Shown here in pieces: positions 1-7,262 of a DNA stretch of 17,004 nucleotides (position 1 is the stretch's first letter; each line of letters begins with the position of its first letter). The position numbers and the translations under genes are program-made. The notes beneath the pieces were generated by a model. That model saw only the letters and a list, made by a program, of their open reading frames with translations. It ran no database searches and was not told the origin of the DNA. This DNA is from an uncultured Coprococcus sp. (GTDB lineage: Bacteria > Bacillota > Clostridia > Lachnospirales > Lachnospiraceae): positions 1-17,004 of the forward strand of contig URJI01000062.1 of NCBI GenBank assembly GCA_900548215.1, read 5' to 3'.

Positions 1-297
1 TGTGTAGAACACGACCACAATGAAAGCCATACCTGACAGGATACCGACAGTCCTTGCTGGAAGATAATGTTCCGGCAGGGGCTTTTCTTGTATATGCGCC
101 CAAAGAGATTCGGTCATAGTCAGGAGGAGCATAGGGAAAAATATGAGTTTCAGGTGTTCCCAGGTTGACTCGTTCACTGCTGAAAATAGTCCGACTGCAG
201 GGTTGTTCCCCGACCATTCGTAGGTGAAATGCAGCAGCACTCCAAGGATCGATATGAAGAAAAAACGAAAAAAATTGAGTTTGTTAGTAGTTGCCAT
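1..297 (-). CDS. DUF6512-like membrane protein, 5' part only
   Basis: Reading the minus strand from ATG at 297 gives 99 open codons running off the window edge, so the C-terminus is missing. A GGAGAA ribosome binding site lies just upstream of the ATG. The protein starts MATTNKLNFFRFF and continues with a hydrophobic first segment. It then has the motif HFTYEWSGNNPAVGLF followed by NESTWEHLKLIFFPMLL, and another hydrophobic stretch near the window edge. From memory of the family, the pattern 'H-x-Y-x-W-S-x-N ... G-x-F-x-A-V-N-E-S-x-W-E-H' is typical of the DUF6512 integral membrane proteins of Firmicutes, whose function is unknown. It is divergent from the small membrane protein gene at 466. 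No catalytic residues can be assigned. The family assignment is moderately sure; the reading frame is clear. Confidence 0.75.
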   Translation of the reverse strand, partial: MATTNKLNFFRFFFISILGVLLHFTYEWSGNNPAVGLFSAVNESTWEHLKLIFFPMLLLTMTESLWAHIQEKPLPEHYLPARTVGILSGMAFIVVVFYT

Positions 298-402
298 AGA
301 GAGTTCTCCGATGAAAACAAGTGCTATATTACATAGTATATGACGAATATGGGATTTCATGTAGCGGAGAAAACCAAAATGCTGAAATTAAGATAAACAT
401 AA

Positions 403-431
403 TTGGGATATATTGTCGGTGATGTTATAAT
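403..431 (+). promoter_or_regulatory. Sigma-A-type promoter for the small membrane protein gene
   Basis: A TTGGGA box at 403-408 (4 of 6 to TTGACA) is followed by a 17-base spacer and a perfect TATAAT at 426-431. The predicted start of transcription, near 438, lies before the ribosome binding site at 454-462. This supports translation starting at 466 rather than at the in-frame TTG at 403. Confidence 0.7.
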
Positions 432-465
432 TATTTCATCGAATGTTTTGTTTAAAGGGGGGCAT

Positions 466-756
466 ATGAGCAGCTTGTATGAACATTATCCAATTGCAAT
501 GTGGATAATAGATGGTGTTTTCTGGACGATTGGATTGTTGTGCTGGATCATTACCTACATTGGGGCACCTCTTGAAAGCAGGAAACTGGGACATCATGTT
601 TCCGGAGTGCCAGGAGTAGCTTTTGTATTCTTTTTAATAGCAGGTTATTTATCACCGAATAAATGGCTGATGCTGACTGCATTGCTTGATGTTAGTCTTA
701 CATACCTGCCTGTATTTTTGTTGAAAGAACATTTAAAAAAGGGAAAAGATGAATAA
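466..756 (+). CDS. Small three-helix membrane protein, unknown function
   Basis: This gene encodes 96 residues starting MSSLYEHYPIAMWII. The ATG at 466 is chosen because AAAGGGGGG lies 3-11 bases upstream and because the promoter's -10 box falls inside the longer in-frame extension back to 403. Three hydrophobic segments are visible at about residues 11-31, 44-60 and 63-84, ending in a basic tail (KEHLKKGKDE). Between helices 1 and 2 is a polar loop with GAPLESRKLGHH, a likely conserved patch. I do not recognise a named family. It is followed within 15 bases by the decayed sbcD, so it may once have been the first gene of an operon with sbcDC, or simply a neighbour. An integral inner-membrane location is inferred from hydrophobicity only. 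Confidence 0.7.
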   Translation: MSSLYEHYPIAMWIIDGVFWTIGLLCWIITYIGAPLESRKLGHHVSGVPGVAFVFFLIAGYLSPNKWLMLTALLDVSLTYLPVFLLKEHLKKGKDE

Positions 757-768
757 TAGTAGGACTAA

Positions 769-948
769 GTGACGATCAATATGGGAAAAAGCCGGGAGTG
801 TAAGAAAGGGGAAGAGTATATACGTTTAATTCATTTGTCGGATATTCACATAGGGAAACGTGTAAATGAATTTTCTATGTTGGAGGATCAGGAGTATATA
901 TTAAAAGAAATACTGGGCATCATCGATGATGAGCAGCCGGATGGCATC
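769..948 (+). pseudogene. sbcD: sbcD remnant: N-terminus of the SbcD exonuclease subunit
   Basis: The translated stretch IRLIHLSDIHIGKRVNEF (from 820), then EDQEYILKEIL and DDEQPDGI, is the beginning of the SbcD (Mre11-like) metallophosphoesterase. It carries the first metal-binding motif D-I-H. Family members normally continue with a glycine-rich G-D-V-Y-D motif and run to roughly 380-400 residues. Here the match stops at about 948 and an unrelated WWNFT tail precedes a stop at 964-966. Only about 43 codons of the gene survive. A GGGG element at 808-811 sits 8 bases before ATA at 820, exactly where homologues have the ATG of M-R-L-I-H-L-S-D, so the start codon may also be mutated (ATG to ATA). 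An in-frame GTG at 769 and ATG at 781 lie further upstream. The remnant is not expected to be functional. Confidence 0.85.
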
Positions 949-1779
949 TGGTGGAATTTCACTTGATATTCTTCCCGATATGGCAGATAAGAAGCTTGAG
1001 CAGATGAACCGGGCTATATCGGAGATTGTGGAGCGGATAAATTCAGAACAGAAGCGCATGAAGAGAAGAGATGCACTTGCGGATGAAATTCCAAAGGCAG
1101 AAATGGAAACTGACAGAATGAAAGAAAAGCTGGGCAGGCTTGAAACTCAGAGATCAGCACTTGATGCAAGACTTGAAGCTGAGAAGAAACAACTGAAAGA
1201 GCTTGCATCTGTCAGAGGAGAGCTTGACAGGGTAAGACTTGCACTGCAGGAGCTGGCTGGCAGAATCTGCACAAATGAAAGTGTCAGGAAGAATATAGGG
1301 GACAGATCGGGTGAGCTGGCTGCTCTGGAGAAGAGGTATGCGAGTGTGAAGGCTTTGTATGATATTGCTTCGGGACAGGTTAAGGACCGGAATAAGATAA
1401 CATTTGAGGCATATATTCAGATGACTTATTTTGAACGCATTATAAAATGTGCAAATCTCAGGTTCCTCAAGATGTCAGATGGTCAGTATGAGCTCAGGCG
1501 TACGACGGAGAGTGATAACAAGAAAAGCCAGACTGGTCTCGACCTGTGCGTTGTTGACCACTACAATGGAAGCTGCAGAAGTGTCAGGTCACTCTCTGGC
1601 GGTGAGTCGTTCATGGCGTCATTATCCCTTGCACTTGGACTCTCAGATGAGGTTCAGGCTTCGGCAGGAGGAATTCAGATAGATACCATGTATCTGAGCT
1701 CAAGGAGAAGACCGACAGACAGATAGTTGTCACGAAAGATAGAACCGGAAGGGCAAGAGCTGAATTAAGGGCAGAGTAA
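949..1779 (+). pseudogene. sbcC: sbcC remnant: C-terminal coiled coil and signature motif, Walker B deleted
   Basis: From about 949 the frame changes to a charged coiled coil (IVERINSEQKRMKRRDALADE and onward). It continues into the SbcC C-terminal ATPase lobe: FEAYIQMTYFERIIKCAN, then NLRFLKMSDGQYELRR, and the ABC signature SLSGGESFMASLSLALGLSDE. After QIDTM (about 1690) the Walker B/D-loop (normally F-[IV]-D-E-G-F-G-S-L-D) and H-loop are absent. The next recognisable residues, AELKEK then DRQIVVTKDRTGRARAEL to a stop at 1777-1779, are in another frame. Intact SbcC has roughly 45-50 residues between these two blocks, so a deletion plus frameshift occurred there. SbcC is normally about 1000 residues or more and its entire N-terminal Walker A half is missing. 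The SbcCD nuclease processes DNA hairpins and ends; this copy cannot bind or hydrolyse ATP. Confidence 0.88.
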
Positions 1780-1805
1780 CCGGCTCACAAATTAAGGGGG
1801 ATATT

Positions 1806-3086
1806 ATGGCACGTTACACAGACGAGATGACCGCACGGTGCTTTGAGATTGAACCGGAGGATGAAAATTATATAGAAGAGCTCATAAATCAGGCCGGCAT
1901 GTTTCGTGATTTTGGCACGGCACTGGACACATATATGGAAGATCTGTGGCGCAGCCGTAATACGGCAGATGACAGTGAGCGGAAAAATGACAGCAGCGCC
2001 TCATTGTCACAGCGAGAGTCATGTACATGGAATGAACAGAGCATAGATTATAAGGTATTGTGGATAAAGAACAGATACAGGGAGGCAGGAATTGCTGTGC
2101 CTAGAAATCCGGAGAAGTGGTTTGAGAAAAATTCCGTGATTGAAAAGAAGACCGCTATATTGATCTGCATGGCGCTGGGGCTTGATCTCACCCGGACAGA
2201 TGATTTTCTAAGGCGTGTGTGTCTTTTGGGAAGAATTGATATTCATGATATGAAGGAGCTGGTGTACTATTTTGCACTGAAAAATGGCATACCATACAGT
2301 GCTATGACAGACTTATTGAATGATCTGCCGGATGTATCACAGGATAGAATACCGGATGGCGCAAATGTGCATTATACAGGAGATATCAGATGTGATGTGG
2401 ATTCTCTGGAGTCCTTAGGTGCACTTTCTGAATACATTCATACACATGCGGATTTATTTGCCTACAATCATGCAACTGCTACAGACAATGTGCGGCGTCT
2501 GTGGCAGCGCATATCGGGGGACGATGGCATTGCGGCTTCTGAGAGAAGGGTATTTGAAGTGGAGCTTCCGGAAGAAGCCAAAAGCAATGGATTTGACAGA
2601 TCGCTTTCGGTGTGGTCGATTTATCTTCAGATGACGGGGCTGTATGGAAGAAATATCCGCAAAACTTCATGTGGAAGGACGATCCGAAGAATACTGGACG
2701 ACAGTCAGATAGTCCATACATTTGCGGCTTGTTGCTATCCTGACAGGGACGGTCTGGAGAAGGTGCTGAATGGTGTACATATATCGGGAGAGAGGATGAG
2801 AAAGCTGCTCATACTGCTGTCATTTTACGAATACCTTGCAGGAAAGAGTGTGTCTAATGGAAGCAGGACGCTTTCCGGCAGAGATGCAGAAAAGTGCAGA
2901 CTCAGGATGAACGACTTTCTGGTGAGTTCCGGATACTCAGAGCTTTATGCGGGCAATCCGTACGATTGGATATTCCTTTTTGCGCTGGAAAATGATGACC
3001 CGCTCACGGTATTCAGAGAGGATTTTATGAGGGAAGTCTATTATGAGTGGAAATCAGGGCAGACAAAAATGACTGACATCAGGTAA
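1806..3086 (+). CDS. Conserved hypothetical protein preceding the kinase-STAND gene
   Basis: This is a 426-residue soluble protein of unknown function. The ATG at 1806 has an AAGGGGG ribosome binding site 5 bases upstream. Residues about 1-50 are acidic, and a low-complexity Ser/Asp/Arg stretch follows. Residues about 85-175 look helical, with the pattern EKKTAILICMALGLDLTRTD then FLRRVCL and KELVYYFALKNGIPYSAM. This resembles a compact helix-turn-helix-like fold of the type 'x-A-L-G-L-x-x-x-x-x-x-x-F-L-R', which I infer loosely to be a DNA- or protein-binding module. The C-terminal half (about 250-420) is also helix-rich, with paired basic/aromatic segments and no transmembrane segment or catalytic motif that I can see. 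The stop at 3086 is 18 bases before the kinase-STAND start, with its ribosome binding site between, so the two are almost certainly co-transcribed. A role as regulator or substrate of that kinase is inference. Confidence 0.7.
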   Translation: MARYTDEMTARCFEIEPEDENYIEELINQAGMFRDFGTALDTYMEDLWRSRNTADDSERKNDSSASLSQRESCTWNEQSIDYKVLWIKNRYREAGIAVPRNPEKWFEKNSVIEKKTAILICMALGLDLTRTDDFLRRVCLLGRIDIHDMKELVYYFALKNGIPYSAMTDLLNDLPDVSQDRIPDGANVHYTGDIRCDVDSLESLGALSEYIHTHADLFAYNHATATDNVRRLWQRISGDDGIAASERRVFEVELPEEAKSNGFDRSLSVWSIYLQMTGLYGRNIRKTSCGRTIRRILDDSQIVHTFAACCYPDRDGLEKVLNGVHISGERMRKLLILLSFYEYLAGKSVSNGSRTLSGRDAEKCRLRMNDFLVSSGYSELYAGNPYDWIFLFALENDDPLTVFREDFMREVYYEWKSGQTKMTDIR

Positions 3087-3104
3087 TGGAGAGATGTGAT
3101 CGCT

Positions 3105-6100
3105 ATGAATGATAGTTGCAATATGGAACAGAAACATGAGATGGTACTGCACTTTACAGGAAGCCCATATGAGTATGTGATAACAGGTGAGCTGGGAAGA
3201 GGCGGTTCGTCGGTTGTGTATGATGGATATTATGTAAACCATACGGGTGCGCGGCGGCCTGTCAGGATCAGGAAGATCGATGTCAGCTCGGATGAAATGA
3301 GAGCTGACGCCCGCCGTGTATTTGATCTGAACAATGAGCTTTTTGCAACAGCAGGCCTTACAAACAGAATTGTGAATACATATGAAATGCATGAGACGGA
3401 AAATGCTGTCTATATCACGACGACTTATCAGGAGGGAACTACTCTTGACAAAATGAAACCGGAGAATCTGCGGGATGTCATAGGGGCGGTCAGGGGGCTG
3501 GCACATGCTCTGGAGCATTTGCATGCTGCGGGATATCTGTATCTGGATATAAAGCCGGAAAATGTGCTTGTGCTTGAAGGTGGAAGCGACTGGGTGCAGC
3601 TGTTTGATTTTGATTCGGTGGTATCGCTTCGGTATACCCCGGAATTTGCGGCATATGAGCAGAAAATAGGTGATATAAGTCACATAGGTCCGTGGACGGA
3701 CGTATATGGAGTGGGCGCTGTGCTGTTTTATCTGCTTTTTGGACGTCCGCCCGGTGTGTTCGATTGTGACGATGACGCTACATACGACATGGACGGCTGG
3801 CTTTTCGGCAAACATATGTGTCAGGGCGCTGGTTGCGGTGCTGATGCCACAGGTAATGTGGACAAAAGAATGCCTGACGGACATACATACCGTGACGGGC
3901 TGGCAGAATGTATCACAGATATTTTACACAGAACCCTGGCGAGGTCGTACAGGGACAGATATCAGAGTATGCATGAACTGGCAGAAGTGCTTGACAAGCT
4001 GTATGCAGATGCGGATGAGTCGAAAATGTATGTCAAGTCGGGGACGGTATTTGGTGCGGAGAATATCGTCGGCAGGTCAGAGGAACTGCAATTCCTTGCG
4101 GATTGGCTCGCTGATGAAAACAGCCCCTGCGTATATGTGACAGGAATGGGCGGGATAGGTAAAAGCACAGTTGTCAGACGGTTTGCTGCAGACAACAGGA
4201 ATCGCATGGATGTTGTGCTATATCTTGGATTTGCCGGTTCTGTTGTGGAGACTGTGTGCAACGATAGAGAGTTTTATATAAATACGGTCAGCAGACATAA
4301 GGATGAGTCACTGACAGATTATTTCCGGAGAAAGCTCAGAAGACTTAAGATGTGCCTTGCCGGTGAACATCTTTCGTGTGTGGCTGTAATTGACAATTAC
4401 GAACCCGGCTATGAGGAGGAACTTGCTGAACTTATAAATGCTGGCTGCCGCCTTGTAGTAGTGACAAGAAGTGAAAATGTTCCGGAGTGCTATGATGTGC
4501 TTAAGGTAGGTGTGCTTGCGGACAGGAAAGATATGTATGAACTTATGCTGCGAAACCTGATGGGGAAAAAGTGCGGCAAAACCGGATTATTTGAAAATGC
4601 GATATCTGGGAAAAAGCTGGACAGCCTTATAGAAAGTGTGCATGGACACACTCTCATGCTGACGCTTATTGCCAGACAGATAAAAAGGGGATACATGACT
4701 ATAGATGCAGCAAATGAACTTATTGAAGAAAGCGGATTTGCTGCACTTGACAGTGTGAAAACGGGCTGCACTATAGACGGCAGACTTTTATATGGGCATA
4801 TGACGGAGTTTATCGCCAGGCTGTTTGATGTTGACTGTCTGGACGCTGTCTGCCGGGGAGTACTTTTGACTTTGGCGCTATTTGGAGATAATGGGATATA
4901 TGCTCATGATCTGGCAGGTATAGCAGACCGCAGTATCCTGAACGTGGCAAATGATCTGGCAGACGGTGGCTGGATTGAGCGTTATGGCAGAGAAGATGAT
5001 TGGTCTGAGGGGCGTCGGAGTGTCAGATTTGCACTGCATCCGGTCATCTCACAGGCTGTGCGGCAGATGTATGGGCGGTGTCTGAGAAAAGATTCATATG
5101 TGGAGACATTGCAGAGCACCGGAATGATGAGTACATGCGGTCATACAGATCTGGGTATTGCTGCAGAAATTGTGAGACGTATTACAGACTTATTGGTACA
5201 GGAGCGGATGAAAACAGGATTTTGCCGATGGGAAACATATGGAGCGGCGGTGGCAAATGGCTGTCTTATGATAGACGGTCTTGAATCATCTGGAGAATAT
5301 CTTACACTCGCTGCACAGATCATAGCTGGTACAGCTATAGAGAATGAAAAATTTATATTAATACATGGCAGGACAGTGCTGGAGCGGCTGTGTGGTTGTG
5401 GTGAACATCATAAAAGTGGATTTGCACCGGTTTCTGACGAAGACCTTGTGAATATCGCAGACCGCATGGCGCACATATACACAGACAGAGGAGCGCTTCA
5501 GGTTTCAGAGAAAATACTTCATTTTCTGGATAACTGGTCACAGACAAAGGAGCCTTATATCAAAGGGTTTGTATTTGATGTGTGGACAGACTTTATAGAC
5601 AGCCTGCTTGGCGGCTATTTTATTCCGGAAGATGACGATGAAAAAGAACTGCTTGAAAGGCAGATGAAAACCATGAATCTGGCGATAAAATTCTACGGAC
5701 AGTCAGACTCGGCGTCTGCCGGATGCAGGCTTGCGGCGGATCTCATAGCAAAGGCAACGTATCTGGTAAGGTCGGCAGATTATGAACATGACCTGGCAAG
5801 GCTTACGGCGAGGAGAGAAATTATCAATATATTAAACCATGCAAAGCAGGTTATGGACGATGTGGATGAGCAGATAGTGTACTTCCGTGGGGCAGATCAG
5901 AGGTCAGCAAATATTCGACATACGGATTGGCAGAATGTGCAGCTGAATCATCAGAACAGGCATGCGTATTTTATGGCGAAAGCCTGGTTTTATACGTACA
6001 TAGAACCCGATATACAACGTGCGGAAAGAAGCATACGCAGTGCGCAGAAGATCTATGAAAATTCATGTGAGTCCGAACTGGACCTGATAAACTATCTGAT

Positions 6101-6260
6101 GATACCGGCGGCAAATGTTTATCTGGAGCTTGACGATAAAGATAAGTGTCTTAAATGGCTGGGAAGAGCTGTGAAGGTATGTGAAAAAAATGGTGATCTG
6201 GCGGCATTTGTCAGAAAGAGGGAGGAACTGAAGGAGATTATGGAGAGTGAGGGATTGTAA
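3105..6260 (+). CDS. Ser/Thr kinase-like, STAND NTPase, helical-repeat fusion protein
   Basis: The protein has 1051 residues from ATG 3105, with GGAGAG at 3088-3093; an upstream GTG at 3096 is too close to that site. Residues about 22-300 form a Hanks-type kinase: glycine loop GRGGSSVVY (31 on), catalytic YLDIKPENVL with Asp148, metal-binding DFD (168-170) in place of DFG, FAAYEQ in place of the APE motif, and DVYGVGAVLFYLLFGRPP. The usual VAIK lysine position reads VRIRK (53-57), so the ATP lysine is Arg56 or shifted to Lys57. HRD is Y-L-D. Residues about 320-560 form a STAND/NB-ARC-like NTPase: Walker A GMGGIGKST (347-355), Walker B VAVIDNY (Asp430) and RLVVVTRS (449-456). The remainder, including about 720-1051, is alpha-helical and TPR-like. 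STAND proteins typically oligomerise when the C-terminal sensor binds a ligand; here the output would be the N-terminal kinase. It is the second gene of an operon that ends at the terminator at 6352. Confidence 0.88.
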   Translation: MNDSCNMEQKHEMVLHFTGSPYEYVITGELGRGGSSVVYDGYYVNHTGARRPVRIRKIDVSSDEMRADARRVFDLNNELFATAGLTNRIVNTYEMHETENAVYITTTYQEGTTLDKMKPENLRDVIGAVRGLAHALEHLHAAGYLYLDIKPENVLVLEGGSDWVQLFDFDSVVSLRYTPEFAAYEQKIGDISHIGPWTDVYGVGAVLFYLLFGRPPGVFDCDDDATYDMDGWLFGKHMCQGAGCGADATGNVDKRMPDGHTYRDGLAECITDILHRTLARSYRDRYQSMHELAEVLDKLYADADESKMYVKSGTVFGAENIVGRSEELQFLADWLADENSPCVYVTGMGGIGKSTVVRRFAADNRNRMDVVLYLGFAGSVVETVCNDREFYINTVSRHKDESLTDYFRRKLRRLKMCLAGEHLSCVAVIDNYEPGYEEELAELINAGCRLVVVTRSENVPECYDVLKVGVLADRKDMYELMLRNLMGKKCGKTGLFENAISGKKLDSLIESVHGHTLMLTLIARQIKRGYMTIDAANELIEESGFAALDSVKTGCTIDGRLLYGHMTEFIARLFDVDCLDAVCRGVLLTLALFGDNGIYAHDLAGIADRSILNVANDLADGGWIERYGREDDWSEGRRSVRFALHPVISQAVRQMYGRCLRKDSYVETLQSTGMMSTCGHTDLGIAAEIVRRITDLLVQERMKTGFCRWETYGAAVANGCLMIDGLESSGEYLTLAAQIIAGTAIENEKFILIHGRTVLERLCGCGEHHKSGFAPVSDEDLVNIADRMAHIYTDRGALQVSEKILHFLDNWSQTKEPYIKGFVFDVWTDFIDSLLGGYFIPEDDDEKELLERQMKTMNLAIKFYGQSDSASAGCRLAADLIAKATYLVRSADYEHDLARLTARREIINILNHAKQVMDDVDEQIVYFRGADQRSANIRHTDWQNVQLNHQNRHAYFMAKAWFYTYIEPDIQRAERSIRSAQKIYENSCESELDLINYLMIPAANVYLELDDKDKCLKWLGRAVKVCEKNGDLAAFVRKREELKEIMESEGL

Positions 6261-6351
6261 TCACATAATGGATTGATAGAAAATAGAGCCGATAAATAGG
6301 ACAATAATGTGATGAAAAATATAGCTACTTAATGATGACTTGATAGAAAGG

Positions 6352-6398
6352 GCTGGCAGCCTGCAGTGGGAAAAACTGCAGGGACGTCAGCTTTTTTT
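6352..6398 (+). terminator. Rho-independent terminator of the kinase-STAND operon
   Basis: An inner perfect 8-bp stem CCTGCAGT/ACTGCAGG (6360-6367 with 6375-6382) has a 7-base loop. It is extended by an outer GCTG/CAGC pair (6352-6355 with 6388-6391) and followed immediately by seven T residues (6392-6398). The run of A on the opposite strand suggests it may also partly terminate the convergent minus-strand pair, but on that strand only a short interrupted T stretch (CCCTTTCTATC) follows the stem. Confidence 0.9.
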
Positions 6399-6402
6399 AG
6401 TC

Positions 6403-6630
6403 CTAACAAACAAGCTCATCAGTTTCAGCGGGTACCTCATCATCAAAAAAATCTGGCTGTAAGGATATGAATTTTATAATATCAGAAGGTGTTGCAGTTG
6501 GATTGCTGTCAAGATAGCACATCAGTAGAGTATAGTGTTCGTTGCTGGCGCTTGCATACGAAACGACACTATCAATAAATTCATAATAGGAATTTGGTAT
6601 TGTATTTAATCTGTAGATAAGAGATTCCAT
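6403..6630 (-). CDS. Small hypothetical protein, 75 aa
   Basis: The start at 6630 is chosen because AGGAGGA lies 7 bases upstream on the minus strand (6638-6644). The in-frame extension to 6705 has no such signal and overlaps the upstream gene. The protein starts MESLIYRLNTIPNSYYEFID, then contains VVSYASASNEHYTLLMCYLD, and ends in an acidic tail (FFDDEVPAETDELVC). It has no membrane segment. The block 'N-P-x-A-T-x-S-D-I-I-K-F-I-S-x-Q-P-D-F' looks like a conserved core of small Lachnospiraceae hypotheticals, but I cannot name a family. It follows the 6650-6877 gene with a 19-base gap, so the two form an operon that converges on the kinase-STAND operon. An immunity or antitoxin-like role is possible from size and acidity alone, which is weak evidence. 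Confidence 0.65.
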   Translation of the reverse strand: MESLIYRLNTIPNSYYEFIDSVVSYASASNEHYTLLMCYLDSNPTATPSDIIKFISLQPDFFDDEVPAETDELVC

Positions 6631-6649
6631 GGATGCTTCCTCCTTTATG

Positions 6650-6877
6650 TTAAATATTATATTTCTTTGAGTAGATATTATAATTATTGTAGCCATGGTT
6701 TTCAAAGAAATATTTGTAACTTATATTGTCAAATCCGTAAGAGTAGTGGACACAAAATTCCTGTCCATTATATTTGAGATAATTGGTATTGATTTCGTGT
6801 TCAATTTTTGCTTTTTCCCGTTTACTTAAATTGTAAGAAGGGAAAATAAAAGGGGTGTCAATTTCGTTAAAGATCAT
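6650..6877 (-). CDS. Small hypothetical protein, 75 aa, AT-rich
   Basis: ATG at 6877 (minus strand) is preceded by GAGAAAGG (6885-6892). A good promoter at 6963-6991 lies within the longer in-frame extension that would start at 6991. The shorter form is therefore preferred, although a hydrophobic N-terminal extension beginning at 6991 remains formally possible. The protein starts MIFNEIDTPFIFPSYNLSKR and contains KAKIEHEINTNYLKYNGQEF. It ends in a Tyr/Asn-rich segment (YKYFFENHGYNNYNIYSKKY). It is strongly enriched in Tyr, Asn, Ile and Lys and visibly more AT-rich than the flanking operons, which is compatible with separate acquisition. No family is recognised. It is the first gene of a two-gene minus-strand operon with the 75-aa gene at 6403-6630. 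Confidence 0.6.
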   Translation of the reverse strand: MIFNEIDTPFIFPSYNLSKREKAKIEHEINTNYLKYNGQEFCVHYSYGFDNISYKYFFENHGYNNYNIYSKKYNI

Positions 6878-6962
6878 ACAATTGCCTTTCTCTGTAGTAT
6901 AACATGAATGATTAGATATGAATAGCCAAGAAAAATTGTAAACGATAGTAAATATTGGTATG

Positions 6963-6991
6963 AGAATATAGTGTATATATATTGTTGTCAA
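6963..6991 (-). promoter_or_regulatory. Promoter of the small minus-strand operon
   Basis: On the minus strand a perfect TTGACA (6986-6991) is followed by a 17-base AT-rich spacer and TATTCT (6963-6968, 4 of 6 to TATAAT). Predicted transcription starts near 6956, about 80 bases upstream of the ATG at 6877. No other promoter of similar quality was seen for these genes. Confidence 0.65.
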
Positions 6992-7058
6992 GTTAAAGAG
7001 AACTTATTTAATAAAAGCTTTAGAAAAATATACAAAGTGTATAATTAAAAAACATATT

Positions 7059-7116
7059 ATCCGGAGTAACAGGGTGTAAAGTGCCATATCCGGAGTAACT
7101 AGGTGTAAAGTTATTT
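7059..7116. repeat. 29-bp tandem direct repeat, left copy pair
   Basis: Two head-to-tail units start at 7059 and 7088, each beginning ATCCGGAGTAAC. The first continues AGGGTGTAAAG and the second TAGGTGTAAAG. The same unit, in the same orientation and with the same 29-base period, recurs as a pair at 15935-15981. Two units are too few, and no spacer is present, for a CRISPR. This could be a small interspersed element or a multi-site protein-binding array. Confidence 0.85.
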
Positions 7117-7117
7117 C

Positions 7118-7137
7118 TTGACTGCCCACAACGTGCA
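7118..7137 (+). promoter_or_regulatory. Operator-like element matching the merR upstream site
   Basis: TTGACTGC, four variable bases (CCAC), then AACGTGCA. It matches 16 of 20 positions of the element at 16078-16097 upstream of the MerR-family gene, but here the left palindrome arm is degenerate. TTGACT could act as a -35 box, yet only a poor -10 (ATACAT) lies 17 bases downstream. It sits directly after the tandem repeats and about 40 bases upstream of the extended -10 promoter. Confidence 0.5.
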
Positions 7138-7174
7138 GAGATACATAAAAATAAGTGTGCGAAATATTATAGCA

Positions 7175-7183
7175 TGTTATAAT
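7175..7183 (+). promoter_or_regulatory. Extended -10 promoter of the dynamin-ATPase operon
   Basis: TG-T-TATAAT, an extended -10 with a perfect hexamer at 7178-7183, predicts transcription starting near 7190 and a leader of about 70 bases to the ATG at 7263. The -35 position (7155-7160, GTGTGC) is poor, as is usual for extended -10 promoters or activator-dependent ones. Confidence 0.65.
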
Positions 7184-7262
7184 AAAAACGTGTGTAGCAT
7201 AAATGCTGTATACACAAGAAGAAAAACAGAAACTAAATATCGTGTCAAAGGAGAAGGGGAAT

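Larger units (their letters stand above)
6878..7262. other. Divergent intergenic region with promoters and repeats
   Basis: This gap of about 385 bases separates the minus-strand small genes from the dynamin gene. From left to right it holds the minus-strand promoter, an AT-rich stretch (about 6995-7058) with nothing recognisable, the first pair of 29-bp tandem repeats, an operator-like element, and an extended -10 promoter facing the dynamin gene. No convincing gene is present. The in-frame codons from 7203 to 7262 lack a ribosome binding site. Confidence 0.7.

Noticed and set aside
403..465. 21-codon N-terminal extension of the small membrane protein
   Set aside because: The start would coincide with the -35 box and contain the perfect TATAAT; a strong ribosome binding site marks ATG 466 instead.
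926..1726. A complete 266-codon gene
   Set aside because: It is the SbcC C-terminal remnant with the Walker B region missing and its true ending shifted to another frame, hence a pseudogene.
3054..3884. 276-codon open frame on the minus strand
   Set aside because: It lies antisense to the kinase domain, has no ribosome binding site or family resemblance, and is a reading-frame shadow.
7059..7116. Short repeats that might be a CRISPR array
   Set aside because: Only two contiguous units per site with a 29-base period and no spacer between them, and no cas genes; this is a tandem repeat.
7203..7262. 20-codon N-terminal extension of the dynamin-like protein
   Set aside because: No ribosome binding site before 7203, which is about 13 bases from the predicted transcript start; AAAGGAG precedes ATG 7263.
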